NCBI RefSeq assembly: GCF_015523185.1
Contig: NZ_WAKV01000055.1
Span: 1 to 64,000, forward strand
Length of the DNA stretch: 64,000 nucleotides
Reading direction: 5' to 3'
From: Thermococcus sp.
GTDB taxonomy: Archaea > Methanobacteriota_B > Thermococci > Thermococcales > Thermococcaceae
In this document: piece after piece, positions 8,528 to 17,514 of the stretch
How positions within the stretch are numbered: the stretch's first letter is position 1
Layout of the letters: each line of letters starts with the position of its first letter
Program-made: the position numbers and the translations under genes
The notes under the pieces: generated by a model
The model's input: the letters and a program-made list of their open reading frames with translations, nothing else
Databases searched by the model: none
Told to the model about the DNA's origin: nothing

Positions 8528-9638
8528 CTATTACCACCTCAAAGGGCGCGTTGGTCTTTACAGAAGTTGGCGAGAAGTGAGTCCTGCTCGCCAAATAGCC
8601 GAGCTCTTCAAGTCTCTCAATGACGGTTGAAACCTTTACAGCCTGCAGGCCGTTCCTCTTTGCTAGGGCGTGGGTGTCGTAGTGGAAGGGAACGTCCAGC
8701 TCCCCGGAGAGTAGCTTGAGGAATGGCTTTGTCTTCTTATGGGCCGGTTCAAAGCCTTCAAGCTCCTTGGAGACCTCTTCCATGAGAGCCTCTCCCTTCA
8801 GAGGGCCAAGCCATAGAGGGCCATACGCGTTAGGCCTCTCAGGGAGAAAAGTCCGTTCGTAGCTGAACCGCCCGCTTTCCTCCTGCCACAGGTAGCCGAG
8901 CTGGGAGAGGCTCTTCTCGGCCTTCCTGGCACCGCTTTTGAACCCCAGAAATGCCCTGAAGTAGTGGTCGCGGTAGTAGGCGAGAAGAACCTCGACGCCT
9001 AGGTCATACTTTGCCGCGTATCTGACAACCGTCCCGAGGAGTATTCTCAGGCCGGCCTCGTGGCAGAGTTCTCCCCTGATTGGCCTCGCGAGGTAGTTCT
9101 TGAGGCATGCCCGTGCGTAAGCACCGCAGAGAACGCCGGTATCAGTTGCCGTAACAGCTAAAACCCCCCTTCGTCTGACACTCCTTAGAGCTGTATCGAG
9201 GAACTCCATCGGCGAGCCGAAGGGGTCGAGGTCAAGCAAATCGAAGTAGCGGAAGTTCTCAGCCATCAGCCCGTTGGCATCGCCCCTGTTGATTACAATC
9301 AGCTTCTTCCCCCAGAGGTAGGCCCTGTCGCCTTCTTCATAGAGCTCCCCTTCGAAGTTCAGGCCAACGTTCTGCTTCATAATGCTATAGGCCTCTTCGC
9401 TTATGTCGTTGAGCCAGACCTCTTCAGCGGGACTTTCGAGGGCGTACCGGATTCCCCTTATGCCCGTGGCGGAGAGGGCATCCAGAATTCTCTTCGGCTT
9501 GAGAACCCTGGCGACGAGGACGCTCACGTCCCTGTTGAGTGCCATAATGGGGTTGTAAAAGACCGGGGCATCGTAAATTCTCTCGGCCTTTGGAACCAGA
9601 AACCTTGCCAAACCTTCCCTTCTCTCGACGAGCTCCAT
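8508..9638 (-). CDS. trm1: tRNA (guanine26-N2)-dimethyltransferase Trm1
   Basis: This 376-residue SAM-dependent enzyme makes m2,2G at position 26 of tRNA. The methyltransferase core has the SAM site ([17 protein letters not shown] about residue 55) and the catalytic motif [13 protein letters not shown] (about 130), followed by [10 protein letters not shown]. The C-terminal half is the Trm1-specific domain. The ATG at 9638 follows GGGTGAGAGA; an upstream in-frame GTG at 9650 would lie inside that site. The gene is downstream of L35Ae and overlaps the VIT1-fusion gene, so the three are probably one translation-centred transcription unit. Confidence 0.95.
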   Translation of the reverse strand: MELVERREGLARFLVPKAERIYDAPVFYNPIMALNRDVSVLVARVLKPKRILDALSATGIRGIRYALESPAEEVWLNDISEEAYSIMKQNVGLNFEGELYEEGDRAYLWGKKLIVINRGDANGLMAENFRYFDLLDLDPFGSPMEFLDTALRSVRRRGVLAVTATDTGVLCGAYARACLKNYLARPIRGELCHEAGLRILLGTVVRYAAKYDLGVEVLLAYYRDHYFRAFLGFKSGARKAEKSLSQLGYLWQEESGRFSYERTFLPERPNAYGPLWLGPLKGEALMEEVSKELEGFEPAHKKTKPFLKLLSGELDVPFHYDTHALAKRNGLQAVKVSTVIERLEELGYLASRTHFSPTSVKTNAPFEVVIDVLRGD

Positions 9639-9680
9639 TCTCTCACCCACAAAGAAAAGGGTGGAGGGGCTTTAAAGGTT

Positions 9681-9947
9681 TCAGAGAATCTCGACGTAGT
9701 CACCGAGGGCCTGGCCAGGTAAACCGGGCTTAAAGACGGCCTTGACCTCACCGCGGTTTCCATGGGTCTTGATGACCTTTCCGAACATTTTTCTGCCTGT
9801 TGGCGTTCTCCAGACGACCTTCCTGCCGATTAAGCGCGCCGCGCTTCCCCTGTCGTCTATGCCGAGTGGTTTTAGAATCATCCTGTGGTTGTCCTGGTGC
9901 TCATGAGAACCCGCGTAGGAGAGGACGATAGCCTTCACCCTAGCCAT
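9681..9947 (-). CDS. rpl35ae: 50S ribosomal protein L35Ae
   Basis: The 88-residue basic protein contains the L35Ae signature ([50 protein letters not shown]). L35Ae is a small beta-barrel protein of the archaeal/eukaryal large subunit. The start at 9947 is preceded by GGGTGAGGGCG; the in-frame GTG three codons earlier falls within that site. It leads a minus-strand series with trm1. Confidence 0.95.
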   Translation of the reverse strand: MARVKAIVLSYAGSHEHQDNHRMILKPLGIDDRGSAARLIGRKVVWRTPTGRKMFGKVIKTHGNRGEVKAVFKPGLPGQALGDYVEIL

Positions 9948-9981
9948 CGCCCTCACCCGGGCTTATTTGGAGGGGGGATTT

Positions 9982-10647
9982 TTAAGTTTTATCGCCAAGG
10001 AACTCGCTCAGTCCATCGTCTATCTCAAGGACTTCCCTGATAGATTTTATTTTAATGAAGTTAACCCTGTCGAATAGCAGTGGAACGTCGCTTTTGTAAG
10101 GCGATGCCTTCTGAACCAAAAGCGTGTTCTCGTCTATGATGTAGGTAAAGCGCGCGGGACTGTCGTCAACCCAGACGAAGGGCTCCTTGGGATAGAGCTC
10201 CCTGAGGGTCTCGAACTTGTGGAGCATGTCCTTCGTGCCCTTGAATGTCACGACATCGTCAAATTCGTCGTACCAGTTGGTCTTCTTGAGGAATATCACC
10301 TTGCCCCCGGGATATGTGTGCTCTCCGGAGAAACTTATCACCTTCCTCCCCCTTTTTCTCAGCTCCCTAACGACGTGTCTTGCGAAGGGAAAATCCTTGA
10401 TATACTCGGGCATGAGCTTGTAGTACTCGTGAATCGTCCCCTGTGCAACAAGCTCGTGAATTACGCCAAGATGCTGGTAGGTTAGCTTCCCCTTGATGAA
10501 GAGGAAGAGGGCCTTGTAGTACTCATCGTAGAGGTCGCTCTCTATCACCGCCGGAATCGTCTTCTCAATCGCTATTCTGAGCGCTTTCTCAACGGCGCCG
10601 GTGCTATCAACGAGCGTTCCGTCGAAGTCAAAGAGATAAACCGTCAT
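9982..10647 (-). CDS. HAD superfamily hydrolase
   Basis: This 221-residue protein begins with the HAD nucleophile motif DFDGTLVD. It continues with a helical cap, motif II (VISFSGEH), a Lys in motif III (FKGTKDMLHKFE) and an acidic motif IV (PFVWVDDSPARF). It should be a Mg2+-dependent phosphatase, but the substrate is unknown. The start is placed at 10647, where the conserved first strand (MTVYLFDFDG) begins and a CAGGTG ribosome-binding site lies upstream; the longer frame adds about 50 residues of non-conserved sequence that overlaps the divergent prolidase start. It sits divergently from pepQ. Confidence 0.85.
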   Translation of the reverse strand: MTVYLFDFDGTLVDSTGAVEKALRIAIEKTIPAVIESDLYDEYYKALFLFIKGKLTYQHLGVIHELVAQGTIHEYYKLMPEYIKDFPFARHVVRELRKRGRKVISFSGEHTYPGGKVIFLKKTNWYDEFDDVVTFKGTKDMLHKFETLRELYPKEPFVWVDDSPARFTYIIDENTLLVQKASPYKSDVPLLFDRVNFIKIKSIREVLEIDDGLSEFLGDKT

Positions 10648-10737
10648 TATTAACACCTGTTCGGGCTTAGGTGGAGGGGTATATATCGTTTCCGAAACCG
10701 TTTTATCCTTTCGATTTAACTCCCCTAGGTGGTGGCA

Positions 10738-11784
10738 ATGAGGATTGAAAAGCTGAAGGAATACATCGCCGAAAAGGAACTCGACGGCGTGATAATAACC
10801 CATAAACCGAACCTCTACTACTTCACGGGCTCAGCCCCGGTTCTTGGCGGTTACCTGCTCGTTACTGCCGATGAGGAGCTTTTCCTCGTTCCCCAGCTAG
10901 AGTATGAGGAAGCTAAGGAAAGCTCCCGCGTTCCAGTGGAGGCATTCAAGCGCGGGCCTGAGCTCTTTGAAAAGCTTAAGTCCTTCAAGTTGAAAAAGCT
11001 CGGAATCGAGGGAAGAACGGCTTACTCAACGGTTCAAAGCTACCGCGAGAAGCTCGGCGTTGAGGAGTTCGTCATCGTTGACGAGGTCATAAAGGAGCTC
11101 AGGATGGTGAAGATGAGGGAGGAACTTGAGGTTATCCAGAAGGCCTGCGAGATAGCGGACCAGGCTATGCTAGTGGCTATAGAGGAGATAAGCGAGGGCA
11201 AACGCGAGAGGGAGATAGCGGCAAAGATGGAATACGTTATGAAGATGAACGGTGCAGAAAAGCCGGCTTTTGACACGATAATAGCGAGTGGCTGGCGCTC
11301 GGCATTACCGCATGGGGTAGCGAGCGACAAGAGGATTGAGAGGGGAGAGCTGGTCGTTATAGACGAAGGCGCCCTCTACAACCACTACAACTCCGACACG
11401 ACGAGGACAATAGTCGTTGGCAGTCCAAACGAGAGGCAGAAAGACATGTACCAAGCGGTCCTTGAGGCCCAGATTAAGGGCGTTGAGATGGCGAGACCCG
11501 GCATCACCGCTAAGGAGCTCGACACCATCGTGAGGGATGTTATTGCGAAGTACGGCTACGGAGATTATTTCATCCACTCAACGGGACATGGCGTTGGCCT
11601 TGAGATACACGAGTGGCCCGGCGTGAACCAGAGAGACGAGACCGTTCTGAAGCCTGGCATGGTGATTACGATAGAGCCCGGCATCTACATCCCAAAGTTC
11701 GGGGGAGTCAGGATAGAGGACACGGTAGTGATAACGGAAAACGGGGCGAAGAGGCTCACGAAAACCGAGAGAGAGCTTATTTAG
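10738..11784 (+). CDS. pepQ: Xaa-Pro dipeptidase (prolidase)
   Basis: This 348-residue cytosolic metallopeptidase cleaves Xaa-Pro dipeptides and matches Pyrococcus furiosus prolidase in length and sequence. The N-terminal creatinase-like domain (1-120) is followed by the pita-bread domain. The metal ligands are visible: Asp in VVIDEGALYN, Asp in NSDTTRT, His in STGHGVGLEIHEWP, Glu in TIEPGIYI and Glu in GVRIEDTV. The ATG at 10738 follows GGTGGTGG. Its last 8 nt overlap the convergent lhr gene. In this heterotrophic, peptide-fermenting order, prolidase completes peptide breakdown. Confidence 0.96.
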   Translation: MRIEKLKEYIAEKELDGVIITHKPNLYYFTGSAPVLGGYLLVTADEELFLVPQLEYEEAKESSRVPVEAFKRGPELFEKLKSFKLKKLGIEGRTAYSTVQSYREKLGVEEFVIVDEVIKELRMVKMREELEVIQKACEIADQAMLVAIEEISEGKREREIAAKMEYVMKMNGAEKPAFDTIIASGWRSALPHGVASDKRIERGELVVIDEGALYNHYNSDTTRTIVVGSPNERQKDMYQAVLEAQIKGVEMARPGITAKELDTIVRDVIAKYGYGDYFIHSTGHGVGLEIHEWPGVNQRDETVLKPGMVITIEPGIYIPKFGGVRIEDTVVITENGAKRLTKTERELI

Positions 11785-14700
11785 CCCCTATCATCGCCAT
11801 TATTTTTTGATGGAGCTGTTTTATCAACTCCCTCCTATCCTCCATGAGAACTACGTCGCTTGAGCCTATCGCCTCCAAGTTGAAGGCGAAGGGACTCGGC
11901 ACGCTGTGGGTTTCGAAGATGACCTTTATCTTACCCTCCCTGACCCAGCTCAGGAAGAGTTCAGCGCTCTCAACGTCCATCTTGTCCTCCATAATCTCGC
12001 GGTAAACCTCCTTGAGGAGCGGGAAATCCGGATAGTTATCTTTCAAGACCTTCAGCAGTGCAACGGCCATAACCTGCTGTCTTCCAAGCCTCTTGCTCCT
12101 TCCTACGTAGCGCCTTAGGATTAACAACCCGCGGTTGGCCACGTGCCGGAAGCGCCTTTTCAACAGCTCGGTGTTGTCAAGGGCCAACTTCAATGTTTCT
12201 CGTAAATCATCGAGCCGGAAAAGTTCCTTCACTTCATCCTCGCTCAGCGTTACCTCAGGTGGAAGGAGCAAAGCGAAGCCGTTGTCGTTTATCGCTACCC
12301 CTACGTTGCAGTTTTTCCTCTTGCTAACGAGGTAGGCGAAGGCCCTGCTGAGTGCGTCGTTGGCGCGCCTTCCAATGAGCGTGTGGAAGAAGTATCGGTT
12401 TCTCCTCTCTCCCGGCACGAACTCGACCAAGAGTGTCTCGTCGTCGGGGATTACCGAATACCTCGCCTGCTCGCGGAAGTAAGCTACAATTGCCCTCGCC
12501 GCTTTTTCGTCTATTCCGTACTTTCTCATTAGTCTTCTAACTCCATCTTTCCTACCGAGAAGACCTTTAACTTCTCTTCTAAACCTCTGTATGTCGAGGG
12601 CCAAATCAAAGCTCAGCGGGAGCATCTCGGAGAACCATGCTGGAATTGTAGGTTTTGCGCCCTCGCGCGGAATAACGTATATCTTGTTCCCTCTGCTTTT
12701 GACGAACTCGTAGGTTCTGCCAGCTAAAACGAAGATATCACCGGGCATTAACCTTTCGGCGAACTCTTCTTCAACCGTCCCAATGAGCTTCTTGTCCATG
12801 GTGTAAACGCGAATTTTGGCCTCATCCGGAATCGTGCCGACGTTCATGTAGTAGATAGCTCTAGTCATCTTACCGCGCCTTCCAAACTTCCCGTCCTCAA
12901 GCCATATTTTGGCGTAGACCTTTCTCTCCTCAAGGCCCGCGTATTCACCCGCCAGATACTTCAAAACGCTCATGAAGTCCTCGAAGGGTAGCTCGTGGAA
13001 GGGGTAGGCTCTCCTAACGACTCGGTAGGCTTCCTCAACCTCCCAAACCCTGTTGATGGCCATCCCAAGGAGGTGTTGCACCAAAACGTCGAGCGGGTTT
13101 TTGGGTATCTTAACCCTATCGAGCCTCCTGTTCCTTGCGTTGTGCGCCAAAACCGTAACCTCGACCAAATCGTCCCTGTCGAGGGCGAGGATAACGCCTT
13201 TGCTAACCTCGTGGAGCCTGTGGCCGGCCCGCCCAATCCTCTGCAACGCGCGGTTCACGCTCTTTGGTGAACCGATGAGAACAACTAAGTCAATTGTACC
13301 AATGTCAATCCCTAACTCAAGGCTTGTTGAGCTGTTTTTCGAGATGAAGCCGTTAACAACGTAGTTCCCGGTTTCGGAGTTTATTATTCCGTAGGCGTAA
13401 TCAATATAAGAGGGTTCGAGTAACGCTATTCTGTCGAAGAATACATCACCCTCGGCGAGTTTTCTCAGTTCCTGAATCTCCTCTATGACCTCCCGCATCC
13501 CTTTATCCTTTGCCTCTTTCTCATACACCTCTAGGAGCTTTAGGAGATTCCTCCTGCTGATTTCTCGCGTCCCAAGTTCGACTTTCACGGGATTATAAAG
13601 GCCCATTTTCTGGAGGCGATAGGAGCTTATCCTAAGCCTCTTCCGGAGTTTTCTCAAGCGCTTCCCGATTCCAGGAATGACGTCGAGGTTTGAGTACCCT
13701 TCAGAGTAGAGTTCCTCCCAGTTGGAGAAATCGCTCCTCCAGGGTCGTATCTTCTCGAAGAACCGTCCGAGATACTCTCCTCCTATGACGGCCACCGTAT
13801 AAGAGATTCCTTTCTTCGCAATTTCTCTGCCCCCGAAACGCTGAACCTCATCGTAATCCCTGGCTCTGATGGAAGATACTATCCCGAGCTGAAGGAGCAC
13901 GTCCCTAATCCCCTCTGCGAAGTCCCTGTTGAACGTCGAAAAGCCCGCTGAATAGATTCGCCCATCCTTGATCTCAAGGTAGCCGTCTCCGTCGAAGTAG
14001 CCTGCCAAGAACTCCCTCTTATGCTCCTCGGGAAGGACATAAACTATTGAGGGAAAAACTCCCCTCTTCGACTTTCTCCCTGTGTTTCCCGTTAGGGCCT
14101 TGAAAATCCTTGGAATCAGGACGAAGGGAATCTCAAGCGCCCACGTGCTCTCGTTCTGCTTCCTTATAATTCCCTCAACGCCAAATTCTTTCTTACACAG
14201 CTCCAAATACCTTTCGAGCATTCCCCTGTCAGTCGAGAACAGGGTCAGAGTCCCGCTTTTCCACGAGCCATCGGCCATCCAGAAGCCCAGCAGTCTGGCC
14301 ATTCCGGGAGTGAATTTAAGCGGCAGAGTGTAACGACCTTTGTCGGAGGTTATCCTTTCAACGTTTTCCTGGCTTATTTCAAGCTCAGTATCCTCCAGAA
14401 GAGTCTTTAACTTACCCCACCTAAATGGATAAACGCCGTTGAGTTGCTTGTTGAGATAAGAGGCACTCCACCCTCTGTGGCGTGCATATGCCCTAATCGA
14501 GCCAAACTTTGCCCGTATAGAGAGCTTAAGCTCCTGGAGAAAGCCCTCCTTAAGGTGCAGGTAGGCTGAATCCGGGAGAACTTCAAAAATTGGAACTTCC
14601 CTCTCAGGGCTCGGAAGCCTTCTGACTACGGCTACGTAATCCCCCTCTCTAAGCTTCCACGCCTCAATCCAGGTGAGTTCTCCATCTCTCACCGTTAGGA

Positions 14701-15946
14701 ACTTGTGCTCTTTCGTAGCCAAGACATCAAAGCCAAGCCTAGTTTTAATTCTTATGCCTTCACGCTCATAAGATATCCTATGTGGCTCCTTAAATTTCAC
14801 GAATTTCGTTTTGAGAGAATCCATTCCCGTAATGTGTGAGGAATCCAGCTCTTTAATCGGAAGAGGGCCGTTGTCGGTTAGAATCTTTGAGTTCCCCGAT
14901 ACACAAACAACTGCCTTAAGCTCGCCTCTCTTCAGCTTCTCCTCGACGTCAAGGCGAACTTCTCTAGACAGTGAAGAGTGATGGGCCTCAATTAATCCCT
15001 CGAACTCTGGGTAGAGCTTCTTCAGGTTGAAGGCAACCCTCTCGGCACCGCTCCTCGTGTTCGTGAAGATGAGCGTCGTCCTGTGGGCTTTTATCAGCTC
15101 GGCCAGGCGTTTGTAGAGGGCATCGCTCAGAACGCTTGCCGGGGTATAGATTAAGTCCTCCACGACGCTTTCAACCTTTATCTCCGTTTTCTTGGCGAAG
15201 CTCACATCAACTATAAGGCCGGGCCTCGGGTTTCCTTCGTCGTCAAAGCCGAAGACGAACTTGGCTATCTCCTCGAGGGGGTGTATCGTCGCGCTCAGGC
15301 CTATCCTCACGAAGTCATTATCGGCCATCTCCTGGAGTCTTTCAACGCTTAACGCAAGGTGTGAACCACGCTTGTTCTCGGCTAAAGCGTGCACCTCGTC
15401 TATTATGAGGTATTTTACTGTTTTCAGCCTCCCGCGGAACTTGGGGGCGTTTAAAGCGATGGCGAGGCTTTCCGGTGTTGTGATGAGTATGTGGGGAGGC
15501 TTTTTTATCATCTTACTCTTCTCGTAGCTTGAGGTGTCGCTCGTCCTTATTCCAACGCGAATCTCGGGCAAATCGTAGCCGAGCTCCTTTGCAACTTCCT
15601 TTATCTCAGCCAAAGGCCCCTCAAGGTTGCGCTTTATGTCGTTGTTGAGAGCCCTAAGCGGAGAAACGTAGAGGACGTAGATTTTATCCTCGAGCTTTCC
15701 CTCCTTGCCTAGGAGAATCAGCTCGTTTATGGCCGAGAGGAAAGCGGAGAGCGTTTTTCCGGAACCCGTTGGGGAAGAAATTAGCACGTTCTCCCCCCTG
15801 TGTATCTCCAAAACGGCGTAGCGCTGTGGTGGGGTGAAGGTTCCAAACTTCCGCCTAAACCACTCCCTAACGGGCTCGCTCAGGATTGAGAATATCTCCT
15901 CGTCGCTGTATTCCCTCTCGGCCCACCTTATCCTTTCCTCCGCCAT
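11777..15946 (-). CDS. lhr: Lhr-type superfamily 2 DNA helicase precursor with intein
   Basis: The 1389-residue precursor consists of an 865-residue Lhr helicase interrupted by a 524-residue intein. Helicase motifs include the Q-motif region (FTPPQRYA), Walker A SSPTGSGKT (about 57-65), DEVH (about 183-186), SAT (about 218-220) and, after the intein, SSTSLELGIDIG (motif V) and QRIGRAGHR (motif VI). Winged-helix and Lhr-core domains follow. Lhr proteins translocate 3'-5' on single-stranded DNA and are linked to DNA repair. The intein lies exactly before motif V, so splicing is needed for activity. The ATG has no strong ribosome-binding site that I can see. It converges with pepQ by 8 nt. Confidence 0.95.
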   Translation of the reverse strand: MAEERIRWAEREYSDEEIFSILSEPVREWFRRKFGTFTPPQRYAVLEIHRGENVLISSPTGSGKTLSAFLSAINELILLGKEGKLEDKIYVLYVSPLRALNNDIKRNLEGPLAEIKEVAKELGYDLPEIRVGIRTSDTSSYEKSKMIKKPPHILITTPESLAIALNAPKFRGRLKTVKYLIIDEVHALAENKRGSHLALSVERLQEMADNDFVRIGLSATIHPLEEIAKFVFGFDDEGNPRPGLIVDVSFAKKTEIKVESVVEDLIYTPASVLSDALYKRLAELIKAHRTTLIFTNTRSGAERVAFNLKKLYPEFEGLIEAHHSSLSREVRLDVEEKLKRGELKAVVCVSGNSKILTDNGPLPIKELDSSHITGMDSLKTKFVKFKEPHRISYEREGIRIKTRLGFDVLATKEHKFLTVRDGELTWIEAWKLREGDYVAVVRRLPSPEREVPIFEVLPDSAYLHLKEGFLQELKLSIRAKFGSIRAYARHRGWSASYLNKQLNGVYPFRWGKLKTLLEDTELEISQENVERITSDKGRYTLPLKFTPGMARLLGFWMADGSWKSGTLTLFSTDRGMLERYLELCKKEFGVEGIIRKQNESTWALEIPFVLIPRIFKALTGNTGRKSKRGVFPSIVYVLPEEHKREFLAGYFDGDGYLEIKDGRIYSAGFSTFNRDFAEGIRDVLLQLGIVSSIRARDYDEVQRFGGREIAKKGISYTVAVIGGEYLGRFFEKIRPWRSDFSNWEELYSEGYSNLDVIPGIGKRLRKLRKRLRISSYRLQKMGLYNPVKVELGTREISRRNLLKLLEVYEKEAKDKGMREVIEEIQELRKLAEGDVFFDRIALLEPSYIDYAYGIINSETGNYVVNGFISKNSSTSLELGIDIGTIDLVVLIGSPKSVNRALQRIGRAGHRLHEVSKGVILALDRDDLVEVTVLAHNARNRRLDRVKIPKNPLDVLVQHLLGMAINRVWEVEEAYRVVRRAYPFHELPFEDFMSVLKYLAGEYAGLEERKVYAKIWLEDGKFGRRGKMTRAIYYMNVGTIPDEAKIRVYTMDKKLIGTVEEEFAERLMPGDIFVLAGRTYEFVKSRGNKIYVIPREGAKPTIPAWFSEMLPLSFDLALDIQRFRREVKGLLGRKDGVRRLMRKYGIDEKAARAIVAYFREQARYSVIPDDETLLVEFVPGERRNRYFFHTLIGRRANDALSRAFAYLVSKRKNCNVGVAINDNGFALLLPPEVTLSEDEVKELFRLDDLRETLKLALDNTELLKRRFRHVANRGLLILRRYVGRSKRLGRQQVMAVALLKVLKDNYPDFPLLKEVYREIMEDKMDVESAELFLSWVREGKIKVIFETHSVPSPFAFNLEAIGSSDVVLMEDRRELIKQLHQKIMAMIGAK
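13334..14905 (-). mobile_element. LAGLIDADG homing-endonuclease intein in lhr
   Basis: The intein spans residues 348-871 of the precursor. It starts at Cys348 (CVSGNSKILTD, block A) and has the block B Thr and His (T411, H414 in TKEHKFL). It ends NGFISKN, with the host resuming at Ser872 (SSTSLELG), so the +1 nucleophile is Ser. Both DOD endonuclease motifs are intact with their Asp residues (LLGFWMADGS at 552-561; FLAGYFDGDGYLE at 646-658). A helix-turn-helix-like stretch (YARHRGWSASYLNKQLNG) lies between block B and the endonuclease. The residue before the terminal Asn is Lys, not the usual His, which may slow C-terminal cleavage. Removing it joins LKAVV directly to SSTSLELG, restoring the helicase motif. 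Confidence 0.93.
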
Positions 15947-16036
15947 CGCGCCATCCTCTTCTCTTCGGTTTTTAAACTATTCGGTTGGTTAAGCAAACTT
16001 TTTAAGTCATTTTCACGAACCCATTTCGGTGGGAGA

Positions 16037-16345
16037 ATGGTGGTAAAGGAGAAGCTTGAGAAGGTCCTCGAGGAGTTCAACAGGCTCCACGGTAGCGAGG
16101 CTAACGCTAGAATCCTTAGGATGGAGGGGGATGAGGTTATAATCGAGTTCGAGGGCTCGTTCTGCGCAACCTGCGGGCTTTACGACTACTTCGATGACAT
16201 CAGGTGGGAGGCTATGGACTTCGGCCTTGAGCTCGAGCCGGTGGAGGTCCTTGAGGCAGAAGAGGATGACTTCGAGCACGGGAGGTACGTTGTGAGATAC
16301 CGCCTCGGAAAGAAGCCTATCCTAACTCTAAACGCCAAGGATTAA
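16037..16345 (+). CDS. Small acidic protein with NifU-like CxxC region
   Basis: This 102-residue protein reads like a NifU C-terminal-type domain: a helix (KEKLEKVLEEFNRLHGSEAN), a strand pair (ILRMEGDEVIIEFEG) and a single CxxC (FCATCGLYDYFDDI). NifU-type domains carry Fe-S clusters using a CxxC. The spacing of strand, GSFC and the following helix fits, but the family match is my impression only. The acidic C-terminal extension is not typical. The ATG follows GGTGGGAGA. The gene is divergent from lhr and is followed after 24 nt by a glycosyltransferase with no obvious functional link. Confidence 0.6.
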   Translation: MVVKEKLEKVLEEFNRLHGSEANARILRMEGDEVIIEFEGSFCATCGLYDYFDDIRWEAMDFGLELEPVEVLEAEEDDFEHGRYVVRYRLGKKPILTLNAKD

Positions 16346-16369
16346 AACACCTTTTTCGGAGTTTCTTCC

Positions 16370-17428
16370 ATGAAACTGCTCATACTGGCCTTGGCAGTAA
16401 TCATCCTATGGGACGGCTACTTCTTCTTCAATTACATAATTAGCCTTTTCAGGAATTACAGAATTAGGGAATGGAGGCCGAGGGTTTCAATCATAATCCC
16501 CGCCTACAACGAAGGGAAGAGAGTTTTAAGGGCTATAGAATCTGCCTTGGCGCAGAATTATCCGAACTTTGAGGTTATCGTCGTTGATGACGGAAGCAGT
16601 GATGACACCTTCCAGGTAGCCTCTTCCATTGAGGACCTTCGCCTGAGGGTTTACCGAAAGGAGCACGGCGGAAAGGCGAAGGCCCTGAACTTCGGCCTTT
16701 CAAAAGCTTCCGGCGATGTGATAGTTACAACGGACGCTGACAGTTACCTCGAACCGGAAGCCGTTAAGGAGCTCGTAAGGAGGTTTTACTCCGATGAAGT
16801 CTTGGCCGTCGGCGGTCAGGTAAGGGTGAGGGGGGATTCGTTCCTCGAAATGGCACAGGACGCGGAGCATTTGAGGATAGCGATGTTTCGCAGGGCGAAG
16901 GAGCTCGATGATTTGAGCCTCGCACCGGGCCCAATAGCAGCCTTCAGGAGAGAGGCCCTAGGAAAAATAGGGGGCTTTGTAGAGGACATTGTTGAGGACT
17001 ACGCCACGACAAAAGCCCTCAAGGGAAATGGGAGGGTCGTTTACGCTCCGAAGGCGAAAACTTGGGTTGAGATGCCAAAATCCCTAAGAATCCTCTGGCG
17101 GCAGAGGAAGCGCTGGTTTCTGGGGGATTTAAAAAACCTCGGCGGGGGCTTCACCAAGGACTGGGCCTTCCTTCTGCTCGGTGATTTTGTAGCGTTTTTG
17201 GACGTAGTCGTTCCCCCACTGTTGCTTTTTCTGGGCTTTTGGGGACTCTTTTTACTCTGGTGGGCTTTTGAGGCCGTTACCATGCTCATCCCAACTTTCG
17301 CCGAGGGTGGAAGACTTTCAAACGCCTTTCTTTTCCCCATACTCGTCTGGTTCTGGGCTCTGTTTTATCTCTCGCTCCACCTCTACAGCTACGTTAAGTT
17401 CCTCTTGGAAAAATTGGAAAAACTCTAG
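16370..17428 (+). CDS. Membrane glycosyltransferase, family 2, processive type
   Basis: The 352-residue protein has an N-terminal membrane helix (LLILALAVIILWDGYFFFNY), then a GT2 domain with SIIIPAYNEG (about 40), VDDGSSDDT (about 75), TTDADSY (DxD-like, about 120), VEDYATT and QRKRW (about 240). Two or three C-terminal membrane helices follow. The D, D, D, QxxRW set is that of processive enzymes such as poly-N-acetylglucosamine and cellulose synthases, so the product is probably a surface or exopolysaccharide. The substrate is unknown. The ATG follows TTCTTCC without a good ribosome-binding site. Confidence 0.9.
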   Translation: MKLLILALAVIILWDGYFFFNYIISLFRNYRIREWRPRVSIIIPAYNEGKRVLRAIESALAQNYPNFEVIVVDDGSSDDTFQVASSIEDLRLRVYRKEHGGKAKALNFGLSKASGDVIVTTDADSYLEPEAVKELVRRFYSDEVLAVGGQVRVRGDSFLEMAQDAEHLRIAMFRRAKELDDLSLAPGPIAAFRREALGKIGGFVEDIVEDYATTKALKGNGRVVYAPKAKTWVEMPKSLRILWRQRKRWFLGDLKNLGGGFTKDWAFLLLGDFVAFLDVVVPPLLLFLGFWGLFLLWWAFEAVTMLIPTFAEGGRLSNAFLFPILVWFWALFYLSLHLYSYVKFLLEKLEKL

Positions 17429-17484
17429 TGTGCCACAACGCTTTTAAAGGCGAAACCCTTTTAAAATGTCCAACTCTGTACTAC

Positions 17485-17502
17485 ATAGACTATATAGACT
17501 AT
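17485..17502 (+). repeat. Tandem 9-bp repeat at the phosphate permease promoter
   Basis: ATAGACTAT occurs twice head to tail (17485-17493 and 17494-17502), just upstream of the GAGGGAGGG ribosome-binding site of the permease gene. A BRE/TATA-like ACCCTTTTAAAAT at about 17455-17465 puts the expected transcription start at about 17485-17492, inside the repeat. That is a typical place for a repressor operator in archaea. A regulator-binding role is inference. Confidence 0.45.
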
Positions 17503-17514
17503 AGAGGGAGGGAG

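Noticed and set aside
10648-10803. Longer HAD hydrolase start
   Set aside because: The added 52 residues are not HAD-like, overlap the divergent prolidase start, and precede a good ribosome-binding site for the ATG at 10647.
17428-17514. Upstream extension of the phosphate permease (29 extra residues)
   Set aside because: This stretch contains the promoter and tandem repeat. The added residues are not membrane-like, and the ATG at 17515 has a strong ribosome-binding site.
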